Source: Saprospiraceae bacterium (lineage in GTDB: Bacteria; Bacteroidota; Bacteroidia; Chitinophagales; Saprospiraceae). From it: a DNA stretch of 64,000 nt. Below the pieces are notes generated by a model, which was given only the letters and a program-made list of their open reading frames with translations, did not search any database and was not told where the DNA came from. Below, in pieces: positions 41,806 through 50,146 of the stretch; the stretch's first letter is position 1; each line of letters opens with the position of its first letter. The position numbers and the translations under genes were made by a program. Location of the stretch: contig JADJLN010000002.1 in the NCBI GenBank assembly GCA_016710115.1, positions 310,001 through 374,000 on the forward strand. The letters are read 5' to 3'.

Positions 41806-41879
41806 CGGGGTGTAGCTCAGCCCGGTAGAGTACACGTCTGGGGGGCGTGTGGTCGCAGGTTCAAATCCTGTCACCCCGA
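41806..41879 (+). tRNA. tRNA-Pro (GGG)
   Basis: Acceptor CGGGGTG pairs with CACCCCG. The D-arm is TAGCTCAGCCCGGTAGAGTA. The anticodon stem CACGT/GCGTG encloses CTGGGGG with anticodon GGG. The T-arm is CAGGTTCAAATCCTG. Discriminator A at 41879; CCA is not encoded, unlike the neighbouring tRNA-Val 12 bp upstream. Confidence 0.94.
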
Positions 41880-41890
41880 CAAACAGCAAA

Positions 41891-41994
41891 GGCTGCCGAT
41901 TTAGTCGGCAGTATTTCATGTCTGGCCTGCCCGGTGCTCGCACCGAAGGCAGGCCAGACATGAAAAAGGCGCGCCCGCAGGGCGCTGCCTTTAC
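41891..41994. repeat. array of three hairpins downstream of the tRNA pair
   Basis: CTGCCGA/TCGGCAG (7 bp) is followed by a very long hairpin with perfect 18-nt arms at 41914-41931 and 41948-41965 and a nested CGGTGC/GCACCG. Then comes GCGCCC/GGGCGC. It may process or terminate the tRNA transcript or be a mobile palindromic element. The rest of the gap to 42302 is low-complexity pyrimidine-rich DNA (CCGTCCCACMGTCCC-type units, 42190-42270) with no gene. Confidence 0.75.
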
Positions 41995-42302
41995 AGTTTG
42001 ATTCCCCCCATCTTCAGGATCACTGCAAGTAATCCTGTCCTTTGGTCTTTCAAGCATGTCGTCAGGTTGGCACTCTTGGCTCCATCGTCTTTGTGACAAT
42101 CAGGTTGAGGAGGTTATTTGGTTATGAGGTTATGAGTTGGTGTGGATAAACCTACTCAATTTGCATTGCGAGACGGCTTGCCAGGGCCCGCAGTCTCTTC
42201 GTCACTCAGTCCCTCCGTCACTCATTCTCTCCGTCCCACCGTCCCACAGTCCCACCTTCTCCAATCCCCCCATCTTCAGGATCGTGGGAGCTAGCCCGTT
42301 TC

Positions 42303-43430
42303 TTAAGTCATTTTGGACAATGCGCAATTTGCTCTTCCAGTTTCTTCATGTGGGTGCGGGCAAAGTGTCTGCTTTTCTGGACCAGCCCTCCGTTCAGGGA
42401 ATGCCTTGCACAAACCTTCATTATAGTCCAAGTGCTTTTTTTCATTTTCTTGAAGTTCTGCGTTTGTCGAAAGTGGAGTCTTGAGTTGGATCAGGGCTCT
42501 GATCACATTGCTCATTTCGGGTAATTGCATTTGCTTGAAACAGGAAATGTCTTTCTGGATTTCCTCGATGCTTCTGGTGCGTAAGTATTCTGCCATTCCA
42601 TAGTCGTTTAGAAAATGATCGAAGGACATTGAGCGTTTCAGTATTTCCACTTCAGAAATGATCTGACTCAGGGTGTCCGGAAGTGACGAGGGGATATCAC
42701 AGTCCCGGATTCGTCTGAGCAGGGAGAGGATATCATCCAGGTCCCGATTTGCATCTTCGTTTGACGCCGGATAAATAGGGGAACAATTGTCCAGAAACAG
42801 GCAGCCATTATTTGGGAAGAGAGTCGGGTAGGTATAAAATGCCTCCAGGGACAACCATTGGTAATCCTGGTCGGGACGTAAAGTCAGCGTGTGTTCGATC
42901 CATTCCGTTTGTTCAACAGGGGTTGATTGACACAATAATTCAGTTAGCTCACAGGCTTTGTTTCCTCCATATACTTTAAGGACGGTGGCTGAGGTGTATT
43001 GAGCTTCCTTTCCGAATAGATTCTGGCTCAGGTAGTATTCTGGACGAGCTAAGAAAATCCTGAAGCGGTATTCCTCGCCTTTTTTCAGAGGTGATGAGAG
43101 GGGATGCGACACGCGTTCCCAGGAGTCTGTATTCCTGACCACCATCGCCAGATAGGTTTGGCCATGGTAGGGTGGAAAGGCATTGCCAAAGATCAGACTG
43201 TCCGGGTTGATACTCGGTTGAATGTCGGGAGGTGTGTGGCCGGAGAATCCACAATCATACCAACCCGGAGGAGTGTTTCCCGCCACAGGATGGCCCTCGA
43301 AGGAGGCATTCTCCAGATAAATGAAATCCTGAGCGTACAACGTTGAAGAAATCAGCCAAAGGCCGATCAAACTCAGCATCCTGAAACGACCTGAACGATG
43401 TGCAAACTGACATGATGGGTCCGGGGTCAT
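42303..43430 (-). CDS. secreted hypothetical protein with jelly-roll-like N-domain
   Basis: 375 residues from the ATG at 43430, or 358 from 43379, which would place MLSLIGLWLISSTLYAQ as the signal peptide. The segment about 20-220 of the mature protein begins YLENASFEGHPVAGNTPPGW and contains GQTYLAMVVRN, EEYRFRIFLARPEY and NNGCLFLDNC, a beta-sandwich pattern seen in carbohydrate-binding-like N-domains of Bacteroidota surface proteins. The C-terminal ~150 residues are alpha-helical and Leu/Glu-rich, and I recognise nothing there. No T9SS sorting domain is evident; the last ~40 residues look unlike the rest, so a frameshift near 42,420 may have altered the end. Confidence 0.65.
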   Translation of the reverse strand: MTPDPSCQFAHRSGRFRMLSLIGLWLISSTLYAQDFIYLENASFEGHPVAGNTPPGWYDCGFSGHTPPDIQPSINPDSLIFGNAFPPYHGQTYLAMVVRNTDSWERVSHPLSSPLKKGEEYRFRIFLARPEYYLSQNLFGKEAQYTSATVLKVYGGNKACELTELLCQSTPVEQTEWIEHTLTLRPDQDYQWLSLEAFYTYPTLFPNNGCLFLDNCSPIYPASNEDANRDLDDILSLLRRIRDCDIPSSLPDTLSQIISEVEILKRSMSFDHFLNDYGMAEYLRTRSIEEIQKDISCFKQMQLPEMSNVIRALIQLKTPLSTNAELQENEKKHLDYNEGLCKAFPERRAGPEKQTLCPHPHEETGRANCALSKMT

Positions 43431-43611
43431 ACGTGGGCACTCTTTTGGACTATGATGAACTCTGTCACGAATGTTGTTCTTCAAGCAATATGCTCTGGTC
43501 ATGTAACATGTTTAGTTGTTAAAACTAAGACTTCCTGGCGAATGCTCCAGTTTAGATGTGTCCAGTTTTATGGGGGGGAGGTCATTTGGAGTAAAGTAAA
43601 ATGTTGAGGCC

Positions 43612-43913
43612 GGTGAACTCCCATTGTCAAATACAATCCGAATACCGACCACCGATCCCTCCGCAGTTTGGATGGTGCCCATGCGGTGAGACACCGCAAT
43701 ACATTCGTTCCATGCGATCAACCATGTTGGCGCACTTGGCTCCGGGATGCTGGTGAGACACCGGCATGAACGGTTTTTTATACTGGTAAATGGGAGAGCC
43801 CTGAAGGGGCGTCATACAACAGGGTTGGGCAGCGCCCAACCTGCTGATACACCTCCCGCGAGAAGCCCTGAAGGGGCGTAATAGAAAGCCACGGCCAGGA
43901 CCGAAGAGGCATC
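43612..43913 (+). repeat. REP-like composite palindromic element, copy 1
   Basis: Contains, in order, a CCATTGTCAAATACAATCC segment, ACCGACC/ACCGATC units, hairpin GCGGTG-AGA-CACCGC, hairpin ATGCTGGTG-AGA-CACCGGCAT, then GAGCCCTGAAGGGGCG, the palindrome GTTGGGC-AGC-GCCCAAC, and a second CCCTGAAGGGGCG. The element ends at ...GAGGCATCA, exactly where a toxin-like coding fragment begins. Short frames inside it are not genes. Confidence 0.85.
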
Positions 43914-44311
43914 AGAAGCCAGATTTATGCGAAGATAGAAACGAAGAATGGGCAAAAATTTACATGTATCTTTGACAATGTTGTTTTTGATGCGGCAACT
44001 GGCCAATATTTCATCTACGATGCAAAGTCACGATTGATTGTTAATGGGGGGACGAAGAAACAGTTGTCGGAATTATCTGCGGATCAAATACGAACCAATG
44101 CATCAACGAAAAATCAGATACGGCTGCATGAGGCAATGATGGGAGATAATTTGGAATCTATGATATTGTATGGCAAGAGATTTGATGATTGGAAAAGGAC
44201 AATGGAGATATCACAAAAAGTATACTGGATAAACTGGATCTACACATCCGTTTTTTGGTGAATGACTTGAGTACGGATGGATATAGCATTTGGGAAAAAG
44301 TTTGGCCATGA
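43914..44311 (+). pseudogene. C-terminal fragment of a polymorphic-toxin-like protein (5' truncated, one frameshift)
   Basis: An open frame begins at the edge of a REP-like element with no start codon: QIYAKIETKNGQKF, FDNVVFDAATGQYFIYDAKS, GGTKKQLSELSADQIRTN, RLHEAMMGDNLESMILYGKR. It then changes frame near 44,196, where one missing A turns KKDNGDITKSILDKL into a stop-bound read, and ends NDLSTDGYSIWEKVWP-TGA at 44311. FDAATGQYFIYDAKS resembles the Asp...(Asp/Glu)-x-Lys core of PD-(D/E)xK-type toxin domains, but this is inference. Its stop overlaps the next ATG by 4 nt (ATGA), as toxin-immunity pairs often do. No secretion module is attached, so it looks like an orphan toxin cassette. Confidence 0.55.
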
Positions 44312-45426
44312 CAGACAAAGATGTGTCTAGTAGATATATAGATGGGGTTGAGAAGCGTTTGTTTAAGGAACTGTTGACACCTCTTGGATATAAGAGAGAT
44401 GATAGTGGGTTTGCTTTGCGAATTAATAGCAATTGGATTAGCATTGGCTCTACGTTTGTTACATTTGACTATGGTTGTAAACAAATAAAATCCACCTTTT
44501 ACGCTGGCATTCCCTGGATAAAGTTTTTGTATTCGCAAATTAAATACAGAGATAAATTATTAATTCATTATTTCGATATCGATCCGCATAACCTCTTTCC
44601 TGTAAGTACGTACGACTACAGTGTACTCGGGAAATATGATTCCGATTTTTTTATGGTTTGTACAGAGGAGGAAGCGGAGCAAGTGGTAGCTGAGGTATTC
44701 CGGTTGTTTATAACAGACTGGCACGATCGATTTGTACACATCGACACACTGGAGGAATTTTATAAGGAGGTCAGTCGGCCGTATTATTTTGAAAGATATG
44801 ATCTTCGCAGTCGCGGTTCGCGAACGTACACCTGGGTATTAAATTTAATTTTGGCCAGATTGGTAGGTGAGGAAGAATATGTACAATGCAAGGGCAGATT
44901 GAGCGAAGAAAGGAAGAATTTTCCCTATTATGAAAAGGACATTCTTGAGATGGATCAAGCTCTGGAATTCCTCAACACGCATACTCCTTCGCAACTGGAG
45001 ACACTTGGCCATCAACTGGAAGAACAGTATAATGAGTGGAAGTCCAGGGAAAAGAAAAGAAAGGCAGACGAGCAGAAGCTAGCCCGATTGGAAAAGAAGA
45101 AGAAGAGAACCGAAGTCGATGGAGCAGTCAAGCCTATTGATCGTGTTGTTGGTTTTGACCCCAGGGAGATCCGGGAGGTAAGGATCAATGAAGAAGGAGA
45201 GTTGGAGATTGTCTTCGAATTCATGCCCCCTTTGAATGAAGATGGTGAGGAGAATGACGATCCGATTTTTGAACAATTTGATGAGGTGTTATCCAAGGCT
45301 CTAGGTGTAGAGGTGCTGTGGGATGATCGTGAGTTTTTCCGTATTGTTCACCCTCAACCTGATACCAAGGGTAAGGCCATTGACTTTCTCAATAGGTTTT
45401 GGAAGATTCGGCACACATTGGGATAA
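44308..45426 (+). CDS. hypothetical protein coupled to the toxin-like fragment (possible immunity protein)
   Basis: 372 residues, intact, start overlapping the upstream stop by 4 nt. The N-terminal ~130 residues (KELLTPLGYKRDDSGFALRI, NSNWISIGSTFVTFDYGCKQ) resemble small DUF4304-type proteins often found as immunity proteins; this is a weak resemblance only. Residues about 225-275 are a charged coiled coil ending ARLEKKKKRTEVDG. The C-terminus is acidic (NEDGEENDDPIFEQFDEVLS). There are no signal peptide or membrane segments, so it is cytoplasmic. The coding is AT-rich compared with the window, consistent with transfer. An immunity role is inferred from position; it is long for one. Confidence 0.6.
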   Translation: MTDKDVSSRYIDGVEKRLFKELLTPLGYKRDDSGFALRINSNWISIGSTFVTFDYGCKQIKSTFYAGIPWIKFLYSQIKYRDKLLIHYFDIDPHNLFPVSTYDYSVLGKYDSDFFMVCTEEEAEQVVAEVFRLFITDWHDRFVHIDTLEEFYKEVSRPYYFERYDLRSRGSRTYTWVLNLILARLVGEEEYVQCKGRLSEERKNFPYYEKDILEMDQALEFLNTHTPSQLETLGHQLEEQYNEWKSREKKRKADEQKLARLEKKKKRTEVDGAVKPIDRVVGFDPREIREVRINEEGELEIVFEFMPPLNEDGEENDDPIFEQFDEVLSKALGVEVLWDDREFFRIVHPQPDTKGKAIDFLNRFWKIRHTLG

Positions 45427-45672
45427 TTGTAACTCGTTCAGACCTGCCTGGCTTTTAATTATGGCAAATTCGCCATAATTAAAAGCCGGGTTGTTTACGG
45501 TCTCCCATATACCCAGAAACTCTACAGTATTTCGATTTCTGAGCCAATCAGAGATGATAAAGTCCCCATCTTTGGCTTTCAGCATGTCCGTTAAGGAAAT
45601 GATTTCTCCTTCTGGATCATTCGAGATTCTAATCTCTGTCCCCTTTACCAGTATCTTTTTTTTCTTACTCAT
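45301..45672 (-). pseudogene. truncated KilA-N domain protein
   Basis: From the ATG at 45672: MSKKKKILVKGTEIRISNDP, then GEIISLTDMLKAKDGDFIIS, DWLRNRNTVEFLGIWETVNN. This is the N-terminal core of the KilA-N DNA-binding domain common in phage and Bacteroidota accessory loci. Similarity stops after about residue 77 (FAIIKSQAGLN); the remainder is antisense to the opposite gene and the rest of the domain is missing. A 16-bp perfect inverted repeat (45450-45487) lies within this end, between the two convergent reading frames, and could serve as a shared terminator. Probably a remnant. Confidence 0.65.
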
Positions 45673-45985
45673 GAATGGCAGTATCAAAGAAAGGATCCAA
45701 CGGTGTCATGGGCTAAGATAGGGTGATCCCGGAAGGAAATATCCATCATTGCTTGGGCCTAGTACCATTCATCCATTATCTGCTTATGTGGAGCCTGTTG
45801 CCAGTGTGGCGCCATCCACTGACGTGCTCAGCCCCGGGTCCGCGGGGCGAATAGCGAACTGCGAACATCGCAAACAGAATTCTCCTGTCCCTTTCTTTGA
45901 ACCCTAGACACAGATAATGATCTCCTCCAGTGCTGCTTCAGCCTGACCGGGTGACACTCAGAGTGGTGTTTCAAGCAAGTTTATA

Positions 45986-46062
45986 TACTTGATATATACT
46001 TCATACCTACTTCATTGTTACTTCATATTTACTTTATAGATACCTCATACCTACGTTATCCT
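45986..46062 (+). repeat. seven tandem 11-nt repeats, consensus TACTTCATAYY
   Basis: Consecutive 11-mers: TACTTGATATA, TACTTCATACC, TACTTCATTGT, TACTTCATATT, TACTTTATAGA, TACCTCATACC, TACGTTATCCT. The spacing equals about one helical turn, so the A/T tracts are phased on one DNA face. It lies about 100 bp before the gene at 46161, in the 488-bp gap 45673-46160, which otherwise holds no gene. Confidence 0.85.
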
Positions 46063-46160
46063 TATATCATAATCATGTCTTTTATACGTTATAAACAGGT
46101 GGTACCAGGAGTACACACTCACTTCGGCCGCTTTTCTATCACTTTAAATACGAATGGATC

Positions 46161-46915
46161 ATGCCCAGATTGAAAAGTCTCCTCAAGGTCACCGGTACGA
46201 TGGATGACCTCACTTTTTACCATTCACGCACCGAGGGCTTCCTGGTACGCCGGACCCATCGCCATGAGCCTGAAAAAGTGAAAAAGAGCCCGCATTTGCC
46301 CGAACCATGGAGAATGCCAGCGAATTTGGCCGGGTGGCCAAGGTGGCGGGTCTGTTGCGGCAGCTGATGGGACCGAGCTTCAAGTCCTGCGGGGATGCGC
46401 AGATGACCTCCCGGCTGATCAGTACCTTGCACAAAGTGATGAAAGAGGACCGGACCTCGCCCAGGGGCCAGCGGATGGTCGGTCCGGGCATGGCCGAACC
46501 GGAGGGCAAGGAGATCCTCCTCGGTTTCGACTTCAACATGACCTATCCCCTGGACCAGATCCTGAGGGTAAATCAGAACATTGACCTGGAGACGGGAGTT
46601 ATCCGCATCGAAACAGCACCCAATATGCTCAAATGGCCACCGACGGCCACCCATGTCCGATTGAGCAGTGCCTGGGTGCGACTGGACACAACCGCTATGG
46701 AAGGGGATGCCATACGCACAGAAACGGATTTGTTGGAGCGCGGAAATCTACCCATCGATATCGCACTGATACCTGAACGCTCACCCGAGGGTCCGGGGCA
46801 GGATCTGCTCCTCCTGCAGGTGCAGTTCTATATCCAGGAAGTCCCGAAGGTTTACGATCTGAATGAGGGGCGGGCCTGTGGAGTGGTGGGGGTGTGGAGA
46901 GGGGGCCGTTTGTGA
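46161..46915 (+). CDS. conserved hypothetical protein of a Bacteroidota-specific family (one frameshift)
   Basis: About 251 residues. The start MPRLKSLLKVTGTMDDLTFY followed by HSRTEGFLVRRT is characteristic of an uncharacterised family in Bacteroidota. The frame changes near 46,300 into ENASEFGRVAKVAGLLRQLM then GPSFKSCGDAQMTSRLISTL and HKVMKED. The C-terminal part is beta-rich (LLGFDFNMTYPLDQILRVNQ, LLLLQVQFYIQEVPKVYDLN). No signal peptide, membrane helix or catalytic motif is seen. The basic N-terminus and helical middle could bind nucleic acid, but there is no direct evidence. It sits inside the repeat-rich accessory island and is preceded by a phased 11-nt repeat array. Confidence 0.7.
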
Positions 46916-46990
46916 CCCTGTTTGCGTTGGAGGCAACCATGTAAACTCAATGTGGAAAGGTCTATAAGGTTGTCAAGGCATTCATGGCCA

Positions 46991-47351
46991 TGTAAACTTC
47001 CCCAAAGGAGGACAGATCAAACGTTGAATAACTTGGACATGTCAAACTTTGGAAAAAGACAGATTTTCCCAACACAGTAAACTGCCCACCGATCCCTCCA
47101 CAGTTTGGATCGTGCCCATGCGGTGAAACACCGCCATACATACGGTCCATGCGATCAACCATGTTGGCGCACTTGGCTCCGGGATGCCGGTGAGACACCG
47201 GCATGAACGGTTTTTTATAAAGGTAAATGGGAGAGCCCTGAAGGGGCGTCATACAACAGGGTTGGGCAGCGCCCAACCTGCTGATCCACCCCCCGCGAGA
47301 AGCCCTGAAGGGGCGTAATAGAAAGCCACGGCCAGGACCGAAGAGGCATCA
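46991..47351 (+). repeat. REP-like composite element, copy 2 (with 5' extension)
   Basis: A ~100-nt 5' segment (TGTAAACTTCC...GAGGACAGATCAAACG...CAAACTTTGGAAAAAGAC) is shared with copy 5. It is followed by the same hairpin series as copy 1 (GCGGTG-AAA-CACCGC, ATGCCGGTG-AGA-CACCGGCAT, GTTGGGC-AGC-GCCCAAC and CCCTGAAGGGGCG twice). Ends with the same GAGGCATCA boundary as copy 1. Confidence 0.85.
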
Positions 47352-47424
47352 ATTCCCAGGCTACAGTGCTTGGAAAAGGGAGGTTTGATAGGGAGTCCTT
47401 CCACCATGAGGACCCAGGACATCG

Positions 47425-47690
47425 AGTACCGAGTACCGAACACCGAATACCAACCACCGATCCCTCCACAGTTTGGATGGTGCCCATGCGGTGAGACACC
47501 GCCTTACATTCATTTCAAATGATCAACCATGTTGGTTTATTTGGCTCCGGGATGCCGGTGAGATACCGGCATAAACGTTTTTTTAAAGGTGATTAGGATA
47601 GCCTCAAGGGGCGGCATACATCAGGGTTGTGCAGCGCCCAACCTGCTGATCCACCAACCATGAAAAGCCCTGTAGGGGCGAAATAGGACG
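47425..47690 (+). repeat. REP-like composite element, copy 3 (diverged) with 7-nt repeats
   Basis: Starts with 7-nt units ACCGAGT, ACCGAAC, ACCGAAT, ACCAACC, ACCGATC, then the two AGA-loop hairpins (the second with a T/C change leaving a G-T pair: GCCGGTG-AGA-TACCGGC). A degenerate CAGGGTTGTGCAGCGCCCAACC and CCCTGTAGGGGCG follow. More diverged than copies 1 and 2. The DNA from 47691 to 47866 contains no recognised gene. Confidence 0.8.
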
Positions 47691-47866
47691 GAGTGTCCTT
47701 ATTCGACATACGGCTTATAGGTCTAACATTGTCAGCTTGGCTCAGAGTATCCTATATTTGTATATATTCGCGATACCAGTCCAATTGGCCAGAAGAAGAT
47801 GGTAAAACTGGTCGGTTTGTAGACAACTTACTGGCGCAATGACAGTGTTCTCGACATGATCAAGCA

Positions 47867-48172
47867 ATGAACATGATAAACAGGGAAGAAATATTAGCCT
47901 TTTTACGGGAACATAAGCATGAGTTCTTCCTGGAGCTTCATTTGGTAAAGCTTGGTCTCTTTGGCTCTTATGCAAGAGGAAAGGCAACTGGACAGAGTGA
48001 CATTGATCTGATTGTTGAATTTCAGCCGGACACCGAAAATTTATCTGAGAAAAAGGACAAATTGAAAGAAATGGTATCCAATCGATTTGGCAGGCCAGTG
48101 GATGTTTGCAGGGAGAAATATGTAAAACCTTATTTCAAGGAGCGGATCCTTCAATCAGCGATCTATGTCTGA
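47867..48172 (+). CDS. mntA: MNT-type nucleotidyltransferase, antitoxin of a HEPN/MNT pair
   Basis: 101 residues, intact. The minimal nucleotidyltransferase core is clear: LVKLGLFGSYARGKATGQSD then IDLIVEF, i.e. GSxARG...SDIDL with the two catalytic aspartates. In characterised pairs MntA modifies (AMPylates) the HEPN toxin and neutralises it. Start may be the first ATG (47867) or the third codon ATG. It overlaps the HEPN gene by 8 nt. It is AT-rich relative to the chromosome and bracketed by REP-like copies 3 and 4. Confidence 0.88.
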   Translation: MNMINREEILAFLREHKHEFFLELHLVKLGLFGSYARGKATGQSDIDLIVEFQPDTENLSEKKDKLKEMVSNRFGRPVDVCREKYVKPYFKERILQSAIYV

Positions 48173-48509
48173 AAAGGATATCAGCAACCTGGCAGCCATA
48201 TTGGATAGTTGTGCCAAAATCAGAAAATTCGTTGCTGATTATTGGGATGCTGATGCTTTATTTGCGGATGATAAGTCTTTCGATGCAGTTCTCATGAATT
48301 TTGTGATTATTGGAGAGGCCGTTGCTCGGTTATCAAATGCATGTAAAGAAAATTCACCCCACATTCCCTGGGATAGAATCAAAGGTTTCAGGAATATGGT
48401 GGCACATGATTATTTTGGTGTGGATGCAGAGGAAGTTTGGCAGATCATCAATAATCATTTGCCTGGATTGGCTATTGGGGTTGAAGAAATGTTAAAGAAG
48501 AAGAACTAA
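48165..48509 (+). CDS. hepT: HepT-like HEPN domain ribonuclease toxin
   Basis: 114 residues, intact, all alpha. Conserved features are IRKFVADYWDADALFADDKS, the helix FDAVLMNFVIIGEAVARLS, and the catalytic Rx4H motif in FRNMVAHDYFGVD followed by EEVWQIINNHLPGL. HEPN toxins of this family cleave RNA (some trim tRNA 3' ends). The active-site Arg, His and Tyr are present, so it is likely functional. Coupled to the MNT gene by an 8-nt overlap; regulation is probably at the level of the shared promoter upstream of 47867. Confidence 0.9.
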   Translation: MSEKDISNLAAILDSCAKIRKFVADYWDADALFADDKSFDAVLMNFVIIGEAVARLSNACKENSPHIPWDRIKGFRNMVAHDYFGVDAEEVWQIINNHLPGLAIGVEEMLKKKN

Positions 48510-48582
48510 ACAGTCTGTGTCAGGCCCATCATAAGTTCAATAGAATGCCGGATTATCTGCATCTGATTACGTTGTCTCTTTG

Positions 48583-48741
48583 TGTTCCGGGATGCCGGTG
48601 AGACACCGGCATGAACGGTTTTTTATAAAGGTAAATGGGAGAGCCCTGAAGGGGCGTCATACAACAGGGTTGGGCAGCGCCCAACTTGCTGATACACCTC
48701 CCGAAGCCCCTGAAGGGGCGTAAGAGAAAGCCACGGCCAGT
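48583..48741 (+). repeat. REP-like composite element, copy 4 (3' half only)
   Basis: Begins at the second hairpin (ATGCCGGTG-AGA-CACCGGCAT) and continues through CCCTGAAGGGGCG, GTTGGGC-AGC-GCCCAAC and a final CCCTGAAGGGGCG; the first hairpin is missing. It lies between the HEPN toxin and a lipoprotein gene. Confidence 0.85.
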
Positions 48742-48859
48742 TTGGCAGGTACACTTGCAGGTTTCTTATTATTTTGGTTCTACTGTCGTTTTAATGGAAT
48801 GAAGTATCTTGACATGAAAAATTGGATTCATAAAAATTCTTATTATTTAATCAAATAAA

Positions 48860-49469
48860 ATGCGGACTCTTCTTTTTTTACTTATTATACTATCCTGCTT
48901 AGGAGGATGTTGCCACGAGCCAACTAACATTTTACCTCCATTTACTATTCGGATGTATTCACCAGATGAGTTTTCGAATGATTCTCTAAATGATAAAATT
49001 AGTGCATGTCGGGCCAGATTGTATTTAGGTTTTGATTCAATTGCCACTTTGGGTAATTTAGAAATTACGATTAATGAAGATTCGTTGGCAATGGAATTTG
49101 TCTTCACTGGAATGTGGGACCTAATAATAGATGAGTTTGTTTTTACAAAAATCCAGATGGGACATTGGTCTTAAATGGGGATTCGCCATTTTTTGTCATT
49201 ATAGTCCTGTGAATACTAAATTTAAATTTATTGCACTGGAAAAGGGCGTGCATAGGTGTTCATACATTTCTCATTGTAATTATAACGATTGTAGAGACTG
49301 TGTGTTTTCTATTAAGTTTAGTGGATTACGTCTCTATGATGAAACTCTAAATAAGTTTGATCAAATTGCCTCACGAAAGTTAACAAATTGGGGTATCCTT
49401 TTTGATCTTAAGGATGGTAAAGTTGTTGACTCAATGGGGCGGTTAGCTATAACAAGCGCTGATTTGTAA
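48860..49469 (+). CDS. hypothetical lipoprotein (two frameshifts)
   Basis: About 203 residues. The N-terminus MRTLLFLLIILSCLGGC is a lipoprotein signal with lipobox LGGC. The body reads RMYSPDEFSNDSLNDKISAC, RARLYLGFDSIATLGNLEIT. Then an out-of-frame segment FYKNPDGTLVLNGDSPFFVI (49140-49200) gives way to a third frame with KFKFIALEKGVHRCSYISHC, CVFSIKFSGLRLYDETLNKF and DGKVVDSMGRLA. I do not recognise the family. It is Cys-containing, AT-rich, and probably anchored in the periplasm or outer membrane. The frame changes are short-range and the parts join sensibly, so indel errors are plausible. Confidence 0.55.
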
Positions 49470-49511
49470 TTTGGGTAAAAAAAATTAAGTTTTCAATATT
49501 AATGCAGCCTT

Positions 49512-49631
49512 TTTGTAAGTTTATTAGTGGGTCATACCGAATCCATCACACCCTTGGAACTAGGCTCACTTGAAGAGGCATTCGAAGGAGAACTGGAGGA
49601 CCGCATTGCTGATGAGGACCTTCCATATTGA
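49512..49631 (+). pseudogene. possible C-terminal coding remnant
   Basis: An open stretch without a start codon ends VGHTESITPLELGSLEEAFE then GELEDRIADEDLPY-TGA. The acidic, amphipathic composition looks protein-like but the family is unknown. The flanking DNA up to 49927 shows no gene. Confidence 0.3.
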
Positions 49632-49927
49632 TAGAATCATAAAGGGAAGTAGACTGTTATTGCTATAAATGATACAACAGGATTTCGAAACAATGAGTGG
49701 TGAGGCCGGCCAGTTTCTTGGGAACTGTGAAAGTGTTAGTGCCATCTGCCAATATTATCCTCAGGCAGTTCTTTGTTTCGAATGCTTGGTGATATTCTTC
49801 GGATCATTGTAATATTCAAATGGGGAATTAGTGGGATTTCATACTGGACTGATTTTGAAATTAGTATTGGATTCATGACAATTACCTATCTTAGTTCACT
49901 CAGAAATCATTCTAATCCTATACTGCC

Positions 49928-50146
49928 ATGAATTGTGTTATATCCACATCTCCTGTATTGCGTAAGTCACAGATTATTAATGTGATAACCTTTGTTTGCC
50001 TTCCATTGTTTGCCTTGTCACCTCCAGAGAAAGCCCAGCAGGCCTCTTCATAGAGAACAAAGGCGGTCAGGGATCAACACGATATGTCCTCGGCCCGATG
50101 TGTTGTACTATGGTGAAGTGGACGGGTCCTTAAATATTCATAGCAT
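49928..50146 (+). pseudogene. N-terminal remnant of a large secreted protein (ENKG-type domain)
   Basis: From the ATG at 49928: a signal-like segment (IINVITFVCLPLFALSPPEK, AQQAS). After a frame change comes LFIENKGGQGSTRYV, then DVLYYGEVDGSLNI in a third frame. The FxENKGQ...DVLYxxEV pattern opens the first domain (DUF7948-like) of very large SBBP/gliding-type surface proteins of Bacteroidota. Here only the first ~70 residues remain and a different lipoprotein gene follows at once. A decapitated fragment, consistent with rearrangement in this island. Confidence 0.45.

Noticed and set aside
41764..42099. Minus-strand open frame of 111 codons with VGVTGFEPATTRPPDVYSTG
   Set aside because: It is antisense to both tRNA genes; this is a well-known artefact of tRNA complements.
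43512..43721. 69-codon minus-strand open frame at the edge of REP-like copy 1
   Set aside because: Most of it is repeat sequence also present, out of frame, in the other copies.
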